From the NCBI RefSeq assembly GCF_001949145.1, contig NW_019091626.1:380736-404458 (forward strand): a stretch of DNA of 23,723 nt. The letters run 5' to 3'. Origin of the DNA: Acanthaster planci. Taxonomy: Eukaryota; Echinodermata; Asteroidea; Valvatida; Acanthasteridae. Numbering within the stretch: position 1 is the stretch's first letter; each line of letters starts with the position of its first letter. Made by a program: the position numbers and the translations under genes. Positions 1 through 9,923 of this stretch are shown one piece after another. The notes beneath the pieces are model-generated. The model had not been told where the DNA came from and made no database searches. It saw only the letters and a list, made by a program, of their open reading frames with translations.

Positions 1-831
1 TGAATAAATAACAATAATAATAATAATAACTTTTAATTGAGAAAAGCGCACGAGTTGTCGCTTACAAAAGCAAACATAGATGCCGTGTTGTGTATTGGAT
101 CACAACATTAATCTGCAGGGGTGGTGTGCCTCTTGCAATTGCCTACAGTGCAGTGTAAAGATTTGATGAGGAATGGAGAATTCCCTTCCTTCATGGATGA
201 GGAATGTATGGATGTTTGTTTCATGTCATTGTTGATTTGTAGGTTTTTTTAAGGAACGTCGAAAACCTTTTCTGTGGAGTCCAAAGCTACCCCATATACG
301 CATGATTGTACATGTACATGTACATTCCCTGCTCCCCCATTGCAGGAAATGGCCCTGTTCGTTGACTTGCGAGGTTAACTTAAGATATCGCAGGGTGTGC
401 GGGCCAAGGCTCACAGACAAGTTGCTGCACAGGGGTCAATTCTTTTCCCTGCGAAATGTGGTGAAAGTTTTCCATATATCTTTCCATTATGGCATTTTGC
501 ATCAGGTACCTTTCAATGCGCGCATGTTTCAGCTCACCATGTGTCCGTTCGCTTATTGCGAGGAGGTTTCGGTGAAACGGCAGTGGATTTAACCACCATA
601 AACTGACGCGGACACGGGCTGGACCTTGACATGTGCCTGGAGAAAGATGCTTATCTTGACAGTCACCCGGTGTATGTGTTCTGTTAGATACATGGTTGTC
701 CCCAATCCCTCGCCTGAATGCAATATTCGTACGAATAGGGCCTAGAGGATAAAATTCCTCACCGTGTATTGGGTAGTTACCATGCTTGTCTACTAAACAT
801 TACGAACACTTTATATCAAATTTTGTTGTAG
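1..831. other. Non-coding left flank, probably intron of gene A
   Basis: I see no supportable exon here. The stretch lies upstream of the Asp102 exon of gene A, and the matching introns in genes B and C are 1825 and 591 bases, so it is best read as intron. It holds a short (AAT)n run at 13-29, an 18-base palindromic run of the ACATGT type at 307-324 and a 14-base palindrome centred on TCGTACGA at 724-737. The expected exon with the CGGSL..AAHC motif is absent. Confidence 0.6.
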
Positions 832-1032
832 GTATAATAGACATATCCGAAGCCTCATTACGACACTTTGACCCAGCCCTCGTGTATGGCCTTGATGGTG
901 ACGATGCTTTGATAAAGCATGAAGCATTCAACAGGCACCTTGATAACGACATTGCCCTTTTACGGTTGAGTCGGAATGTCACATTCAGTCCCAGCGTGAG
1001 ACCCATTTGTCTGCCGCAACCTACTATGCAAG
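832..1032 (+). CDS. Gene A exon with catalytic Asp102
   Basis: The acceptor TTTTGTTGTAG precedes the exon and the donor G|GTGAGA follows it; both boundaries are phase 1 (201 bases). The peptide begins IIDISEASLRHFDPALVYG and contains DGDDALIKHEAF, then DNDIALLRL with the catalytic Asp, an NVT glycosylation sequon and RPICLPQP. Its counterparts are at 7445-7645 (same length) and 13829-14032 (one codon longer). Confidence 0.93.
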
Positions 1033-2556
1033 GTGAGAAAGTCATGCTCATAAACATATACACAAATAATCTTGATGGAAACACTTCCAATACAGGCGAT
1101 TTACAATAGCCTCCAAGCGTTTGCAACCGTGACGCGTTCAATGGCCAATCACGATGCGCGAAATCTGTCCTCCCAGAGCGCGTTTGGAAAGGGTCGACAG
1201 ATTTCTCGCGTTGTGATTGGCTAACGGGTTACAAACTCTTGGAGGTGCAATCGCCGTATTGCAATTCTTGCAGTCCCTCACAGCTGTACTTCACCTTGAA
1301 TTATCATTTTGTAGTGAAAGGTATGTGAAGGAATGGATGGACATGTATTTCCATAGGTCTCAGCCACTCACAAAAGACCGGAAGACTATTATAGGTCAAC
1401 ATAATAGTAGGAATGAGAAAATTCAGAGAAATTTCCCTGGTGAATGCTCCATCTTTTTCCTTACTTTCGTTTCGTAACGTTAACCACTCAGGCACGCTCT
1501 TTCGAAAACAATACTGCTAGCGTATTTAAAATGGAGAACCCCCCACGAAAAAAATGGAAGCATGACTGAAAACAACTTATGTCTTCATTCGAAGATAGGC
1601 CTGTTTCCCTTATGTTGGGAAATAGGAAATGAAACAGTTTCTCATGTATGAAACTCGTACCCTTCCGATCTGGACCATTTTCATACTTTTCACTGGGGTT
1701 TCAGTACCGAATGTTGCTGCAAAAACTTGCAGACAAGGTAACACGTGTACAATGGGGGAATTTTAAACAAAAATGCGAACTGACCGAAACTCTTGCTTTT
1801 ATCGTTACATATTTCTCTCCCGTTTGCAAAAATGGAAATTAAGCATTCTCCAACGGATAAAAGTAAGCGTAGAGATAAAAACTAAGTAATAACAAAAACT
1901 CCAGGTTGCACTCAGTTAACAAAATATCCAAATATCCTGTAGGCCCTACGTTTTGGTGGATTGAGGCACGAGTATGTATGTATGTATGTATGTGAAAAAA
2001 AGACAGTGGTTTCAATTACTTTTACTGTGGGATTTTTGTAGATACTGAGCTTTACTCAACGAATGGAGCGGCGTACGTGGCTGGCTGGGGGTCCACAGAT
2101 CCCTACGACACAGATGGGGACTGTCGGGTTTCCACTTACCAACCAACCTCGTTGGTGCTTAAGGAACTTGCTATTCCTGTGCACACGGATCGAGAATGCA
2201 GGGACAGCATACAGAACCACTTTAGGTGTAGCATTGCGACTGCCTACAAGCCTGCCATAGCATTCTGTGCTGGCTATTCAGAGGGGAACCTGGACATATG
2301 CAACGGGGACTCAGGCGGGCCTGTCATGAGACAACTGAGGGCGGCAGACGGCAGCAGGCGATGGGTCCAGATTGGCATTGTCAGTTGGGGAGAGGGTTGT
2401 GCTCAAGAGGGTCGATATGGGATCTACACGAGACTCTCAGCGTACAAGGAATGGATCCATGATCACATTGGCGCTGGGGAATCACCCATCCAGATCCACG
2501 AACACACTAGTGGTATGGCCATGGGTAATGTTGAATCGTACAAATCAATGTACTGA
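832..2556 (+). CDS. Gene A: trypsin-like (S1) serine protease, 3' part
   Basis: This is the last two exons of a secreted chymotrypsin-fold protease (832-1032 and 2042-2556), 238 codons including the stop. The first exon carries the Asp102 motif DNDIALLRL and the Cys122-type RPICLP. The second carries GDSGGPV (Ser195, codon TCA), Asp189 for Arg/Lys specificity in LDICNGDSGG, SWGEGC (214-220) and GRYGIY with Tyr225. Ile at 190 and Asn at 192 are uncommon next to Asp189. The activation and His57 exons are not in the window and should lie further left, so activity cannot be judged. It is closely similar to gene B, about nine residues in ten in the last exon by eye. Family and direction are certain; the substrate is unknown. 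Confidence 0.9.
1088..1261. mobile_element. Foldback MITE-like element
   Basis: Two imperfect inverted arms (about 1088-1169 and 1196-1261) surround a 26-base centre. The left end reads CAATACAGGCGATT and the right end, reverse-complemented, reads CAATACGGCGATT. Further inside, CCTCCAAG, GCCAATCAC and GAAATCTGTC all recur in inverted order. There is no coding capacity. It lies in a gene A intron, and the matching gene B intron lacks it. This is the structure of a non-autonomous DNA element; its superfamily cannot be told from the ends, and no clear target-site duplication was found. Confidence 0.75.
1973..1992. repeat. (TATG)n microsatellite
   Basis: Five uninterrupted TATG units lie in an intron of gene A, 49 bases before the Ser195 exon. 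Confidence 0.9.
2042..2556 (+). CDS. Gene A terminal exon with catalytic Ser195
   Basis: The exon begins after TTTTTGTAG in phase 1 and ends at TGA (2554-2556). In order it encodes AAYVAGWGS, a loop with an extra Cys (DTDGDCRVS), RECRDSIQNHFRCS, IAFCAG (Cys182), LDICNGDSGGPV with Asp189 and Ser195, SWGEGCAQEGRYGIYTRL with Ser214, Gly216, Tyr225 and Gly226, and the C-terminal helix AYKEWIHDHI. A tail beginning GESPIQIHEHTSG follows. It is shared with gene B and absent from gene C, and it diverges from B over the last few residues. Confidence 0.95.
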
Positions 2557-3265
2557 GGCTGAGATGAGGTTCAACCCGCCAAAATTAGCACCTATCTTGG
2601 GGTTTGGTAACATTTTCTTACCTATGGCAGGAAATTTTTGTCATTAAAATTTTTTGTAAAGAGTTTCATGATTAAAAAAAAAGTATCTCTGCCTTTTATG
2701 TTAGAGTGCATCGAACCATGCTCAAACCAATGCAGTACGTACCGACCACTAGAATAATGACAGCCCCTTTCAATTCTCCCATTTGTGAAGACTTCATGAC
2801 CCAAATGGCTCCCATCTTTAGAACCCTACTCCGGATTCCAAGGGAAATTTGACCCCTGTTGCGCTATTACTGCACTCAAAAAGATTTTACGCCTTTCGAA
2901 CAAACGCATCGCCAACGTTGCCCATGGAAGGCCTTGTAGACGCTTAATGGCGGCAACCAACCTGGTTCCACGTGATTAGCATGCTCTATTTTTAGCATTT
3001 TAAGCATGACACCTTAGCTTAAGTTCGACATTAACGATAGTGGACCAGTCACCTGGATCCGTTATTTTCGTCAGCAAGCGCGTCAAAGTTCCCCGTTGAG
3101 TTTGTTACAGGTAATATTTCCTGGTATGCATTAGATTGGTTGCACTCTCGAATGATTCTAAGCGCAAAATCTATGGAGTGGATGTTTCTTTTGATGTTTG
3201 TCCTTGGCGTTTCTGTTTGATGAATTAAAAGTTTTGCGATGGTTTTGTGTGTTCCTTCCTGCTAG
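2557..3265 (+). other. 3' UTR of gene A and spacer before gene B sushi exon
   Basis: No supportable exon was found. The start should be 3' UTR of gene A. The rest is either intergenic or intron of gene B. A hydrophobic ATG-led run at about 3184 hits TGA after 12 codons without a convincing donor, so it is not called as a signal-peptide exon. Confidence 0.5.
2643..2648 (+). promoter_or_regulatory. Candidate poly(A) signal of gene A
   Basis: ATTAAA lies 87 bases after the gene A stop codon. A second copy at 2671-2676 precedes a short A run. This is the commonest variant of AATAAA, and the position suits a short 3' UTR. Confidence 0.4.
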
Positions 3266-3448
3266 CTCATGAATGCCCTCGGATAAAGATTGCAGAGCTA
3301 GACCCCAACCTGAGTCTGGCGGCGGACGGAGGAAACTCTCCAGGTTCCGTGGTGGAATTTGTGTGTCGATCAGGATTTCATCCGTTGGGGGAAACGACCC
3401 TCACGTGCCAGGCTGGGAGCTGGTCCCATCCGTTCCCAACTTGCAAAG
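3266..3448 (+). CDS. Sushi/CCP domain exon of gene B
   Basis: The exon lies between CTTCCTGCTAG and AAAG|GTAATT, with phase 1 at both ends (183 bases), the classic shuffled-module form. The peptide has four Cys with sushi spacing: ECPRI, VVEFVCRSGFHPLGETTLTC, then a Trp (AGSWSHPFPTC) before the last Cys. Sushi domains bind protein partners, commonly in complement proteins. It splices in phase directly to the protease activation exon. Confidence 0.93.
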
Positions 3449-6400
3449 GTAATTTAGATTGGAGGCGATGGGAGGCCATTTTAAAAGTGCCATCGTGCAT
3501 AGTTTTTAATGCATGTGAACGTTCCATTCATGCAAGGCCAAAACAACATGAAGTCTGAGACATCACATCCAACCGTTTTAGTGATCAGCTATTCTTTTTG
3601 TAGGAAGCAGAAGCACCCCAGAAGCACGCCGCGTTGCTCGCGAGTAATCATTTTGTTGTTAGCGATGCGACCGCAACGTTTGCGTTTCCTAGTCGTTCGT
3701 GAACCAGCGACGCTCAAGTTAGTACCAAAGGAACCTCCTTTGTGCAGGAAATAGCCCCCTCTCTTGGTCCAGATCAAAGTTCATTGGAAACTAAACCTTC
3801 TAGCCCAGAAAATAATTAGGAACAAACATTTAATAAATTTTCGTCTTTCCGATGAATAGATCTCAACGAGGGCAAATTTTGCTTCTGTACACCCGGAAGC
3901 TATGCATAGAGTATGCATATTTACAGGCAAGTTCGAGCGACAACTATAGTCAGCTATGAAGTACCGAAGTGAATACATGTACGTCACGTGCATAATGCTT
4001 GTAAAAGGCATTAGTGCGAGAAAAAGCGCGTGAACCAAGGCGCTTGTATTTCATTCGTTTGCACTACACTTACCGATTCAAAATGACATCACACTTCAGT
4101 ACTCTATATATTTCGACTAACATCGCCCGAACGATGGATGGTTTGGACTATCTAACCGAGCATTTGGGACCAGGCCCCAGGTCATGGTGGCACTGCTGGT
4201 TATCAATAACCTATTTCAGTTTTAATTGCGGAGGGAACCATTCAAGCGAAATGATCGTACGAGATTTCAATGACCATGTACGCTGCGAGATTCGCAGCCA
4301 ACGGCGACATAATTATGCGTAACGATGAGATTTTAAAAAATAGGCCGACTATAGTCGTTCGAGTGTAACTGAATTGCGTGTGCGCATTTTTGAAATAGCA
4401 TCTGACTACTGCTCAAACTATAGTTCGCGCCCAATCTCGCCCATAGGTAAAAATGAGGTTCAGAAAGGGGGATTCGCTTCTTACTGACAAAAGTGTTTGA
4501 ATTGGAGAGGGCGTATTTTATATGGTAACGGCTATCCCTTGGTAGAACTCATCACCGTATGCACGTGCAGGTTAATTCGCGTTTGACGGGGGGTTCGCTG
4601 ACCGCACGCTGCCAGTTTATATTGGAATAATTATGTAAATATCTGCCTGTGTGCTGGGATATGCACGAGCTCGGTTAAACTTCCAACAGACTGTCTCTGC
4701 CGTGCAGAGAAAAGCACACTTTTATCTGTGGCAACTACAGCACTCGATAGATCCCTGCACACGTGTTTAGTGTCAACACCTCGAATTAAGAATTTGCCCA
4801 AGTGCATGATTCGAACTGGCGATGGACGATAATTATCTACGGGACTGTAAAGTCCTGCCTAGAATTGGCTCAAAGGGAATCATGGTTGACTATATCACAG
4901 AGAGTTGATTTCTTAAAAACAAAATTTGTGATCCAGTTAGGAACTTTGTTTGAATCTGGGCCTCTTTATGATACCTTCTAAATGAAACGCCTTATTTTCC
5001 AGACTACTCGCCATGCGGATACAACAAACGCCCAAGCGACCGGCGTTCGCCAAGAATAGTTGGCGGAGAATTTTCTGAGAGTGGTAACTGGCCCTGGCAA
5101 GTGGCTTTGTTCTGTGATCCGAACATTGCAGGATGTGATGACTGTGTGGTAGGCATACACGGCTTGTTCTTGCAATCGCCCCATGTGACAGCCAGCATCA
5201 TTCTTATACACTTCATTTCAAAATCGGCAGTGATTTTACCATAACAAGCTTGTCACAAATAGTCAAGCACCCGTTTGTTTTCGTTCGGGCATCTGATCCG
5301 AGCATCCCAACGACAGGAGCACATGATCTCCAGATAGAAAAGACAGCCTTCAGCACTGATCACAGTATGGCCTATGCACATACACACAGTATTTTCCCGC
5401 AATTTACAGAATTTGACCGTCCACACTCCATAGGGTATATGAAAAAGACTGAAGACCAGCTCCGTAAAGATCGATGATTTCACAGCTCTACATACATTCT
5501 CTACATGTACTTGCAGCCCACGTTTTTTTGCGGTGGCAGCCTCATTGCTCGTAAGTGGGTCCTGTCTGCAGCGCAGTGCTTCAGAAGGTGTGATGTGGGT
5601 GACATCCGAGTATATACAGGTAATATAAGGTTCAGATGATGAATTTAACTGATGTGAAGAAAATAGCGGCTTTTGGAATTTCTACAACTTGACAAAAGGT
5701 TCTGTTTTGTTTGTGTAACCGAGGTTTCAGCTGATAAAGGAGCTTCAGTGTAAAATTTATCTAAAATAACTGTCTATTGTCTGCACCCTTCATGCGGTCG
5801 TCAAAGAATTGTCCTCCGCCAAGTAAGGGGCTGGTTCAGTTTTTGAAGTAGTGTTGGAGCTTCAGAAACCCAAGTAAATAAACATGCATAATGCAAACAA
5901 ATAATATGCACACGAGCAAGCATCTCTAATGTGCATTAAGTGACAGACAAGCACGGTGGGAAGTTCTTTCATGACAAAGTTCTCTCTACAGTAATCTCTT
6001 GGACGAAAAATTTATCACCTTGAGACTTTACGCAATACCGAATTGTCTCGTCTAACGAGTGTTCTTTTTGTGTCCTTTTTTGGTGATGGTTTTGCGAAAG
6101 AATGTAACATTTCACAAACTGAACCTTACAGGGAACACAAACAGATGGAGCGCTTTGGTCCAGTGAAGATTCAGCCCCTAGGCCTATATATCGCTTGGGC
6201 TTATTATTACGTTTTAATTTGCTGCGGGAAAAAGTTGTATTCGCATAACTTTGCACTTTTGGTGACACCAAACGTAAGGGTCATGCAGCCTGTACCTGAG
6301 ATCAATCGATTTTCTCAAAGTTAAGTCACAAACGCAGTGTGTCATTTTTTCAGATACTGCCTGGTGTTCCAACCTTGGGTTTCCTTGGTTGGAAATTTTA

Positions 6401-8721
6401 AAGAACTTTGATTAGTACAGGTCGATGTGATATGTATGCCAAGAGAAATGTCCACCAACACCTTGTTGGACAGAAAAGCAGGAAGCCATGGAATTCTTAA
6501 CTTAATTTTGCTGTTTGGGGGATATGTGGGTATGTTAGATACTTGTGAGACGCACTAATGGCAGCAAGCATACTTTTAACTCTTTCTTTGTTAGCGTCAT
6601 GCGCGAGCTATTGTTGGCTGGTTAATTTAAAATGACTTATAAATAGCGATATCGATAGAAAAGGACAATTATGGTATAACTGCCGCACCTGAGCGACCAA
6701 AATATCTCCCATTTGGTGAGTGAAGACGCCATGATGACGTCATGTCTTAAAACCGCACGTTTTTCTTATCTAACGAGTACAGGTCCCTTTTTAAACAGAC
6801 TACAAGCAATTTCTTGTTTGTCTTCACTTTTGTGTCAGCTACATTCAGGTTTTAAGTCTTCATAAAAATGATACTTTCATCACATTACTATTGCGTCCAC
6901 ACACCAGTGTAAGAACATGATTTGTAAACCACTGCTGATGTGAAACAGCATGTCTGTTTGTGCAGAGTTGCAGGTGCCCCCACCAAGCGACTCTCCAATC
7001 TTTAGGTTGTTTAAAATATGTACAAAATAAGCTTGGATCGTACGAACGCGTTCAGCCTCGGTTATACAGGCTCCTCTCCAGTATATACGCATTTTCTGGG
7101 CTCCTGATGTCCGTATGAACCGAAAGCCGCGCAAATGAAAAATGTTTTTAGTAGGCCTCAGTCTTTGAATCTAGACTGGTACCGGTACTAGTTATACAGT
7201 TGTAGTCTCCCAGTGGATATATCATTGTCGTCAACTTCCCGCTAGACCAAACTCCAAGAAAATAATGAAATTACATTTTGTTAAAATACAGATGCCATCA
7301 TAAACCGCAGTCCACAGTGGAGTCGAGTTTTTGCCTATAGGCCTATGTAATTATATAATATATATGGGCGCCTATGTGAAAAGGATATGGGATAATTGTC
7401 TAACTGATCTACTAACAATACTTAACTCTTTCCAATTGTTTTAGGTATAATAGACAAATCCCAGGACTCACTTCTGGAGTTTGACCCGACCAAAGTGTAC
7501 AACCTTGATGGTGACGATGCTCTGATAATGCATGAAGCATTCAACAGGTACCTTGATAACGACATTGCCCTTTTACGGTTGAGTCGGAATGTCACATTCA
7601 GTCCCAACGTGAGACCCATCTGCCTGCCACAACCTAATATGCAAGGTGAGGATAATTACAAGTTCACGTGTAATTATTTGATTTTTAATTGATGTAGGGG
7701 TGAGATTTTAAACCCTGTTCTCGCAGCTGAAATTTCACTGGCGTGTATTTGCTGCCCATCACGACTGCACTGCACCCTGAACGTATCATTTTGTGATGAT
7801 ATGTCTGCGATGGATTTGATGATCACGTAGTTGCGTTTTTATGCAGTCACATATTTTATGAAGTACCTGTGGTCACAGATGACAACAAGATTACGAAGGG
7901 AACCGATGAAGGAGGCGATAAATTCACATGTAAACTCGATCTGTTTTCTCCTTTCCGAACTGTAGAAGTGTGAATCATCGATTTGGGAATTTCTTATATG
8001 CCGTATTGGGAGCTTTGCAGGTTCCAAATAAACCAAAAATGTATGGTCGTAATATTAGGCCTATAGTTTACACGTTTAATCCCCGTACCTTTCACGGGAT
8101 ACAACACTCACATGCGTATATGTGTGAAAATAAAATAACGAATTAAATTTTTTTTAACGTGAACATGCATTTGTAGATACTGAGCTTTACTCGACGAATG
8201 GAGCGGCGTACGTGGCTGGCTGGGGGTCCACATATCCTTACGACACAGACGTGGACTGTCTGGATGATACTTACCGACCAACCTCGCCGGTGCTTAAGGA
8301 ACTTGCTATTCCTGTGCGCACGAACCGAGAATGCCGGGACAGCATACAAGACCACTTTAGGTGTAGTATTGTGGCTGCCTACAAGCCTGCCATAGCATTC
8401 TGTGCTGGCTATTCAGAGGGCAACCTGGACGCTTGCAGGGGTGATTCAGGCGGGCCTGTCATGAGACAACTGAGGACGGCAGACGGCAGCAGGCGATGGG
8501 TCCAGATCGGCATTGTCAGCTGGGGAGAGGGTTGTGCTCAAGAGGGTCGATACGGGATTTACACGAGACTTTCAGCGTACAAGGAATGGATCCATAATCA
8601 CATTGGCGCTGGGGAATCACCCATCCAGATCCACGAACACACTAGTGGTATGGGTAATGCTGAATCATACAAATCAATATTTCATGGGGCTCTGGTGGCT
8701 GTGAGGAGGTTGCCAGTTTAA
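3266..8721 (+). CDS. Gene B: sushi (CCP)-S1 protease homologue with His57 replaced by Gln
   Basis: Five exons (3266-3448, 5003-5148, 5517-5619, 7445-7645, 8177-8721) join in frame to 392 codons including the stop. A four-Cys sushi domain comes first, then CGYNKR, the tryptic activation site SPR|IVGG, and an S1 domain with Asp102, Asp189, Ser195 and Tyr225. The histidine codon is CAG, giving LSAAQC instead of LSAAHC. All other landmarks and Cys are intact, so this looks like a preserved secreted pseudoprotease rather than a decayed gene. Sushi plus S1 is the layout of C1r/C1s/MASP tails and of haptoglobin, itself an inactive homologue; this is a comparison of layout, not a claim of orthology. 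The N-terminal exons with a signal peptide were not found. Ser195 uses TCA and the catalytic domain is split into four exons. Confidence 0.9.
3449..5002 (+). other. Gene B intron after the sushi exon
   Basis: This is a 1554-base phase-1 intron. It contains one copy of a small dispersed repeat on the minus strand near 3655-3711. A weak tRNA-like fragment near 4805-4865 was rejected as a gene. No further domain exon was recognised. Confidence 0.65.
3655..3711 (-). repeat. Dispersed repeat, copy 1
   Basis: Read on the minus strand, this matches 20400-20460 on the plus strand. The shared core is GCTGGTTCAYGAACGACTAG, followed by a weaker match running to GAGCAA. A shorter match is at 21617-21641 on the minus strand. 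The element type is unknown. Confidence 0.6.
5003..5148 (+). CDS. Gene B protease activation exon
   Basis: The acceptor is TTATTTTCCAG (phase 1) and the donor is GTG|GTAGGC (phase 0). The peptide begins DYSPCGYNKRPSDRR. Its Cys would tether the cleaved light region to Cys122. The activation site is SPR|IVGGEF, and WPWQVALFC follows. The P1 residue is Arg, so trypsin-like cleavage is predicted. The loop GCDDC adds Cys not found in simple trypsins. Confidence 0.93.
5149..5516 (+). other. Gene B intron, 368 bases
   Basis: This is a phase-0 intron (GTAGGC..TACTTGCAG) between the activation exon and the His57-position exon. Nothing else is recognisable in it. Confidence 0.8.
5517..5619 (+). CDS. 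Gene B exon at the His57 position, His to Gln
   Basis: This 103-base exon (phase 0 in, phase 1 out, donor ACAG|GTAATA) encodes [20 protein letters not shown] and then CFRRCDVGDIRVYTG. The Cys42-Cys58 pair is kept. Residue 57, His in active S1 proteases, is Gln (CAG). Gene C has CAC at this position, so one base change explains the difference. A sequencing or assembly error at this base cannot be excluded from one sequence. Confidence 0.92.
5620..7444 (+). other. Gene B intron, 1825 bases
   Basis: This is a phase-1 intron. No exon was recognised on either strand. It contains a CRE-like palindrome ATGACGTCAT at 6734-6743 and AT-rich sequence near 7350. Open frames here (for example at 5969-6324) lack recognisable motifs and overlap on both strands, so they are not called. 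Confidence 0.65.
7445..7645 (+). CDS. Gene B exon with catalytic Asp102
   Basis: The exon is 201 bases with phase 1 at both ends. It lies after TTGTTTTAG and before CAAG|GTGAGG. It encodes IIDKSQDSLLEFDPTKVYN, DGDDALIMHEAF, then [19 protein letters not shown] and RPICLPQP. The catalytic Asp, the NVT sequon and the Cys122 equivalent are all kept, although residue 57 is lost. Confidence 0.94.
7646..8176 (+). other. Gene B intron, 531 bases
   Basis: This is a phase-1 intron homologous to gene A 1033-2041. A stretch near 7761-7798 matches gene A 1281-1317, but there is no copy of the foldback element found in A. No exon was seen. Confidence 0.8.
8177..8721 (+). CDS. Gene B terminal exon with Ser195
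   Basis: The exon follows CATTTGTAG in phase 1 and ends at TAA. It encodes AYVAGWGSTYPYDTDVDC, RECRDSIQDHFRCS, IAFCAG, LDACRGDSGGPV (Asp189, Ala190, Arg192, Ser195), SWGEGC and RYGIYTRL (Tyr225, Gly226). The tail GESPIQIHEHTSG is shared with gene A, but B ends in a different stretch containing HGALVAVRRLPV. Similarity to A stops abruptly at about 8677. Confidence 0.95.
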
Positions 8722-9680
8722 CAAATGGATACCAGATACCCATGACGCTGTGTCTGAATTAATAGGCTGCGACCTGGAATTACGAACGAGTCTATGGGGC
8801 AGGCCGTAGCAGTTCCCATCCAATTGTGTAATATCAGGCCGTGGTCAGGTGGTTCAGACTTCACCTAATAATTTATGACTTGCTTCAGACTGGTTGCAAT
8901 CTTGAATGATTCCTTACCGGAGCACAGATTAGAGCAATTCGCTACCTCGTGATTGTCCCCAGATGAGGATGAGAAGGTTTTATCCTAAGTGTTCATATCT
9001 ACATATTTACAGAACTACATATCCAGACAGATTACATGTTATGTTCATGGGCTGTTACAAACGACACTGCTAGTGATATCGTAGCGATGCGTTCATGTGT
9101 CGTGACACCATGCTAAAATACCATCATTTGAGGGTAGGGCATGTTACTGGTAGCAATTACACGTGAGCAATTACCTCCAAAAACAATATATCTGCGTTTG
9201 TGGGATTCTTACCGCAAGCTCACATGCCGGCGGTAGAACTTTGCATTTCTGTAACACCTTTCTAGCTGGGGAGCCCACATGTCGTGTGCATGCGATACCG
9301 TGGTGTTTCATTTGATTTCGAGCAGTGTAAGTAACATCCCTTTTCCCTGTGAGGTATTGGCTGGTATGAATCAGAACAGTTATTACTGCTGCAATACGCA
9401 ACGAGAGTTTTGCCTCATTGAGCATGCCTGACGACCCCAACTTTTCGATAGGTTTGCATCCCTGAAGTGTAAAAATGCAATGCAGTACATTGTATTTTCC
9501 TCTCCTGAAATAAACAACTTGATCACATTTTGCAAAGTATAGCTGGACAAGTCTCATAGTAAAAGCTCTGATATGAAGGTATTACTAGGTAGACCTATAA
9601 AAGCAATCTCCACCAGCCAAGCGATCCCTTCCTAGAATTTTCAAGCACAGAAACTTTCACGCATCAATTATTATTCATAG
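8722..9680 (+). other. 3' UTR of gene B and spacer before gene C Kazal exon
   Basis: No plus-strand exon was recognised. A 128-codon minus-strand open frame (9171-9557) has no motif I know and no obvious splice or promoter context, so it is not called as a gene. AATAAA at 9509-9514 is the first canonical poly(A) signal seen after gene B but lies almost 800 bases past its stop. The promoter and first exon of gene C may lie here unseen. Confidence 0.45.
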
Positions 9681-9923
9681 CGGGAGTCGACGCTCCTGAG
9701 TCACCTGAGTGCAACTGTGAGGTGTGGCAGGAGTGCATGGACACCAAACGCGATGGGGAGTGGACATGCAGATGCATCCATCCTCAGCACTGCGATGACG
9801 TCGTGGGCCAGGAGCAATGTGGAAGTGACGGTCGAACTTATGCCAGCATCTGCAAATTGAAGGCTACAGCCTGTTTGCTGGATTTAGACATTCGGGTCGC
9901 CAGCCAAGGACCTTGCCCGGAAA
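9681..9923 (+). CDS. Gene C follistatin/FIMAC-like Kazal exon
   Basis: The exon is 243 bases, phase 1 at both ends, between TTATTCATAG and GAAA|GTAAGG. An N-terminal EGF-like half module ([14 protein letters not shown], then [13 protein letters not shown]) leads into a Kazal core [19 protein letters not shown] and ends SQGPC. The CGSDGxTYxxxC signature is unambiguous. Kazal folds often inhibit serine proteases. In follistatin, agrin, complement C6/C7 and factor I, related modules mediate protein contacts, and this pairing fits the latter group better. Confidence 0.93.

Larger units (their letters stand above)
1033..2041 (+). other. Intron of gene A between the Asp102 and Ser195 exons
   Basis: This 1009-base phase-1 intron (GTGAGA..TTTTTGTAG) holds a foldback element at 1088-1261 and a short (TATG)n microsatellite at 1973-1992. 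A segment around 1281-1317 is still recognisably similar to 7761-7798 in the equivalent gene B intron. This shows that the two introns are homologous although mostly diverged. No coding exon was seen in it. Confidence 0.8.

Noticed and set aside
3184-3222. Short hydrophobic ATG-led frame (MFLLMFVLGVSV) as a signal-peptide exon of gene B
   Set aside because: It hits TGA after 12 codons, has only a poor GT for a donor, and its phase does not clearly match the sushi exon.
4800-4870. tRNA-like fragment (minus strand, GTTCGAATC box and a GGACT..AGTCC hairpin)
   Set aside because: The T-arm stem does not pair, and no A box or acceptor stem could be found. At most it is a tRNA-derived repeat remnant.
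9171-9557. 128-codon minus-strand open frame
   Set aside because: It has no recognised motif, no splice support and ordinary intron-like composition, and it lies in the gene B-C spacer.
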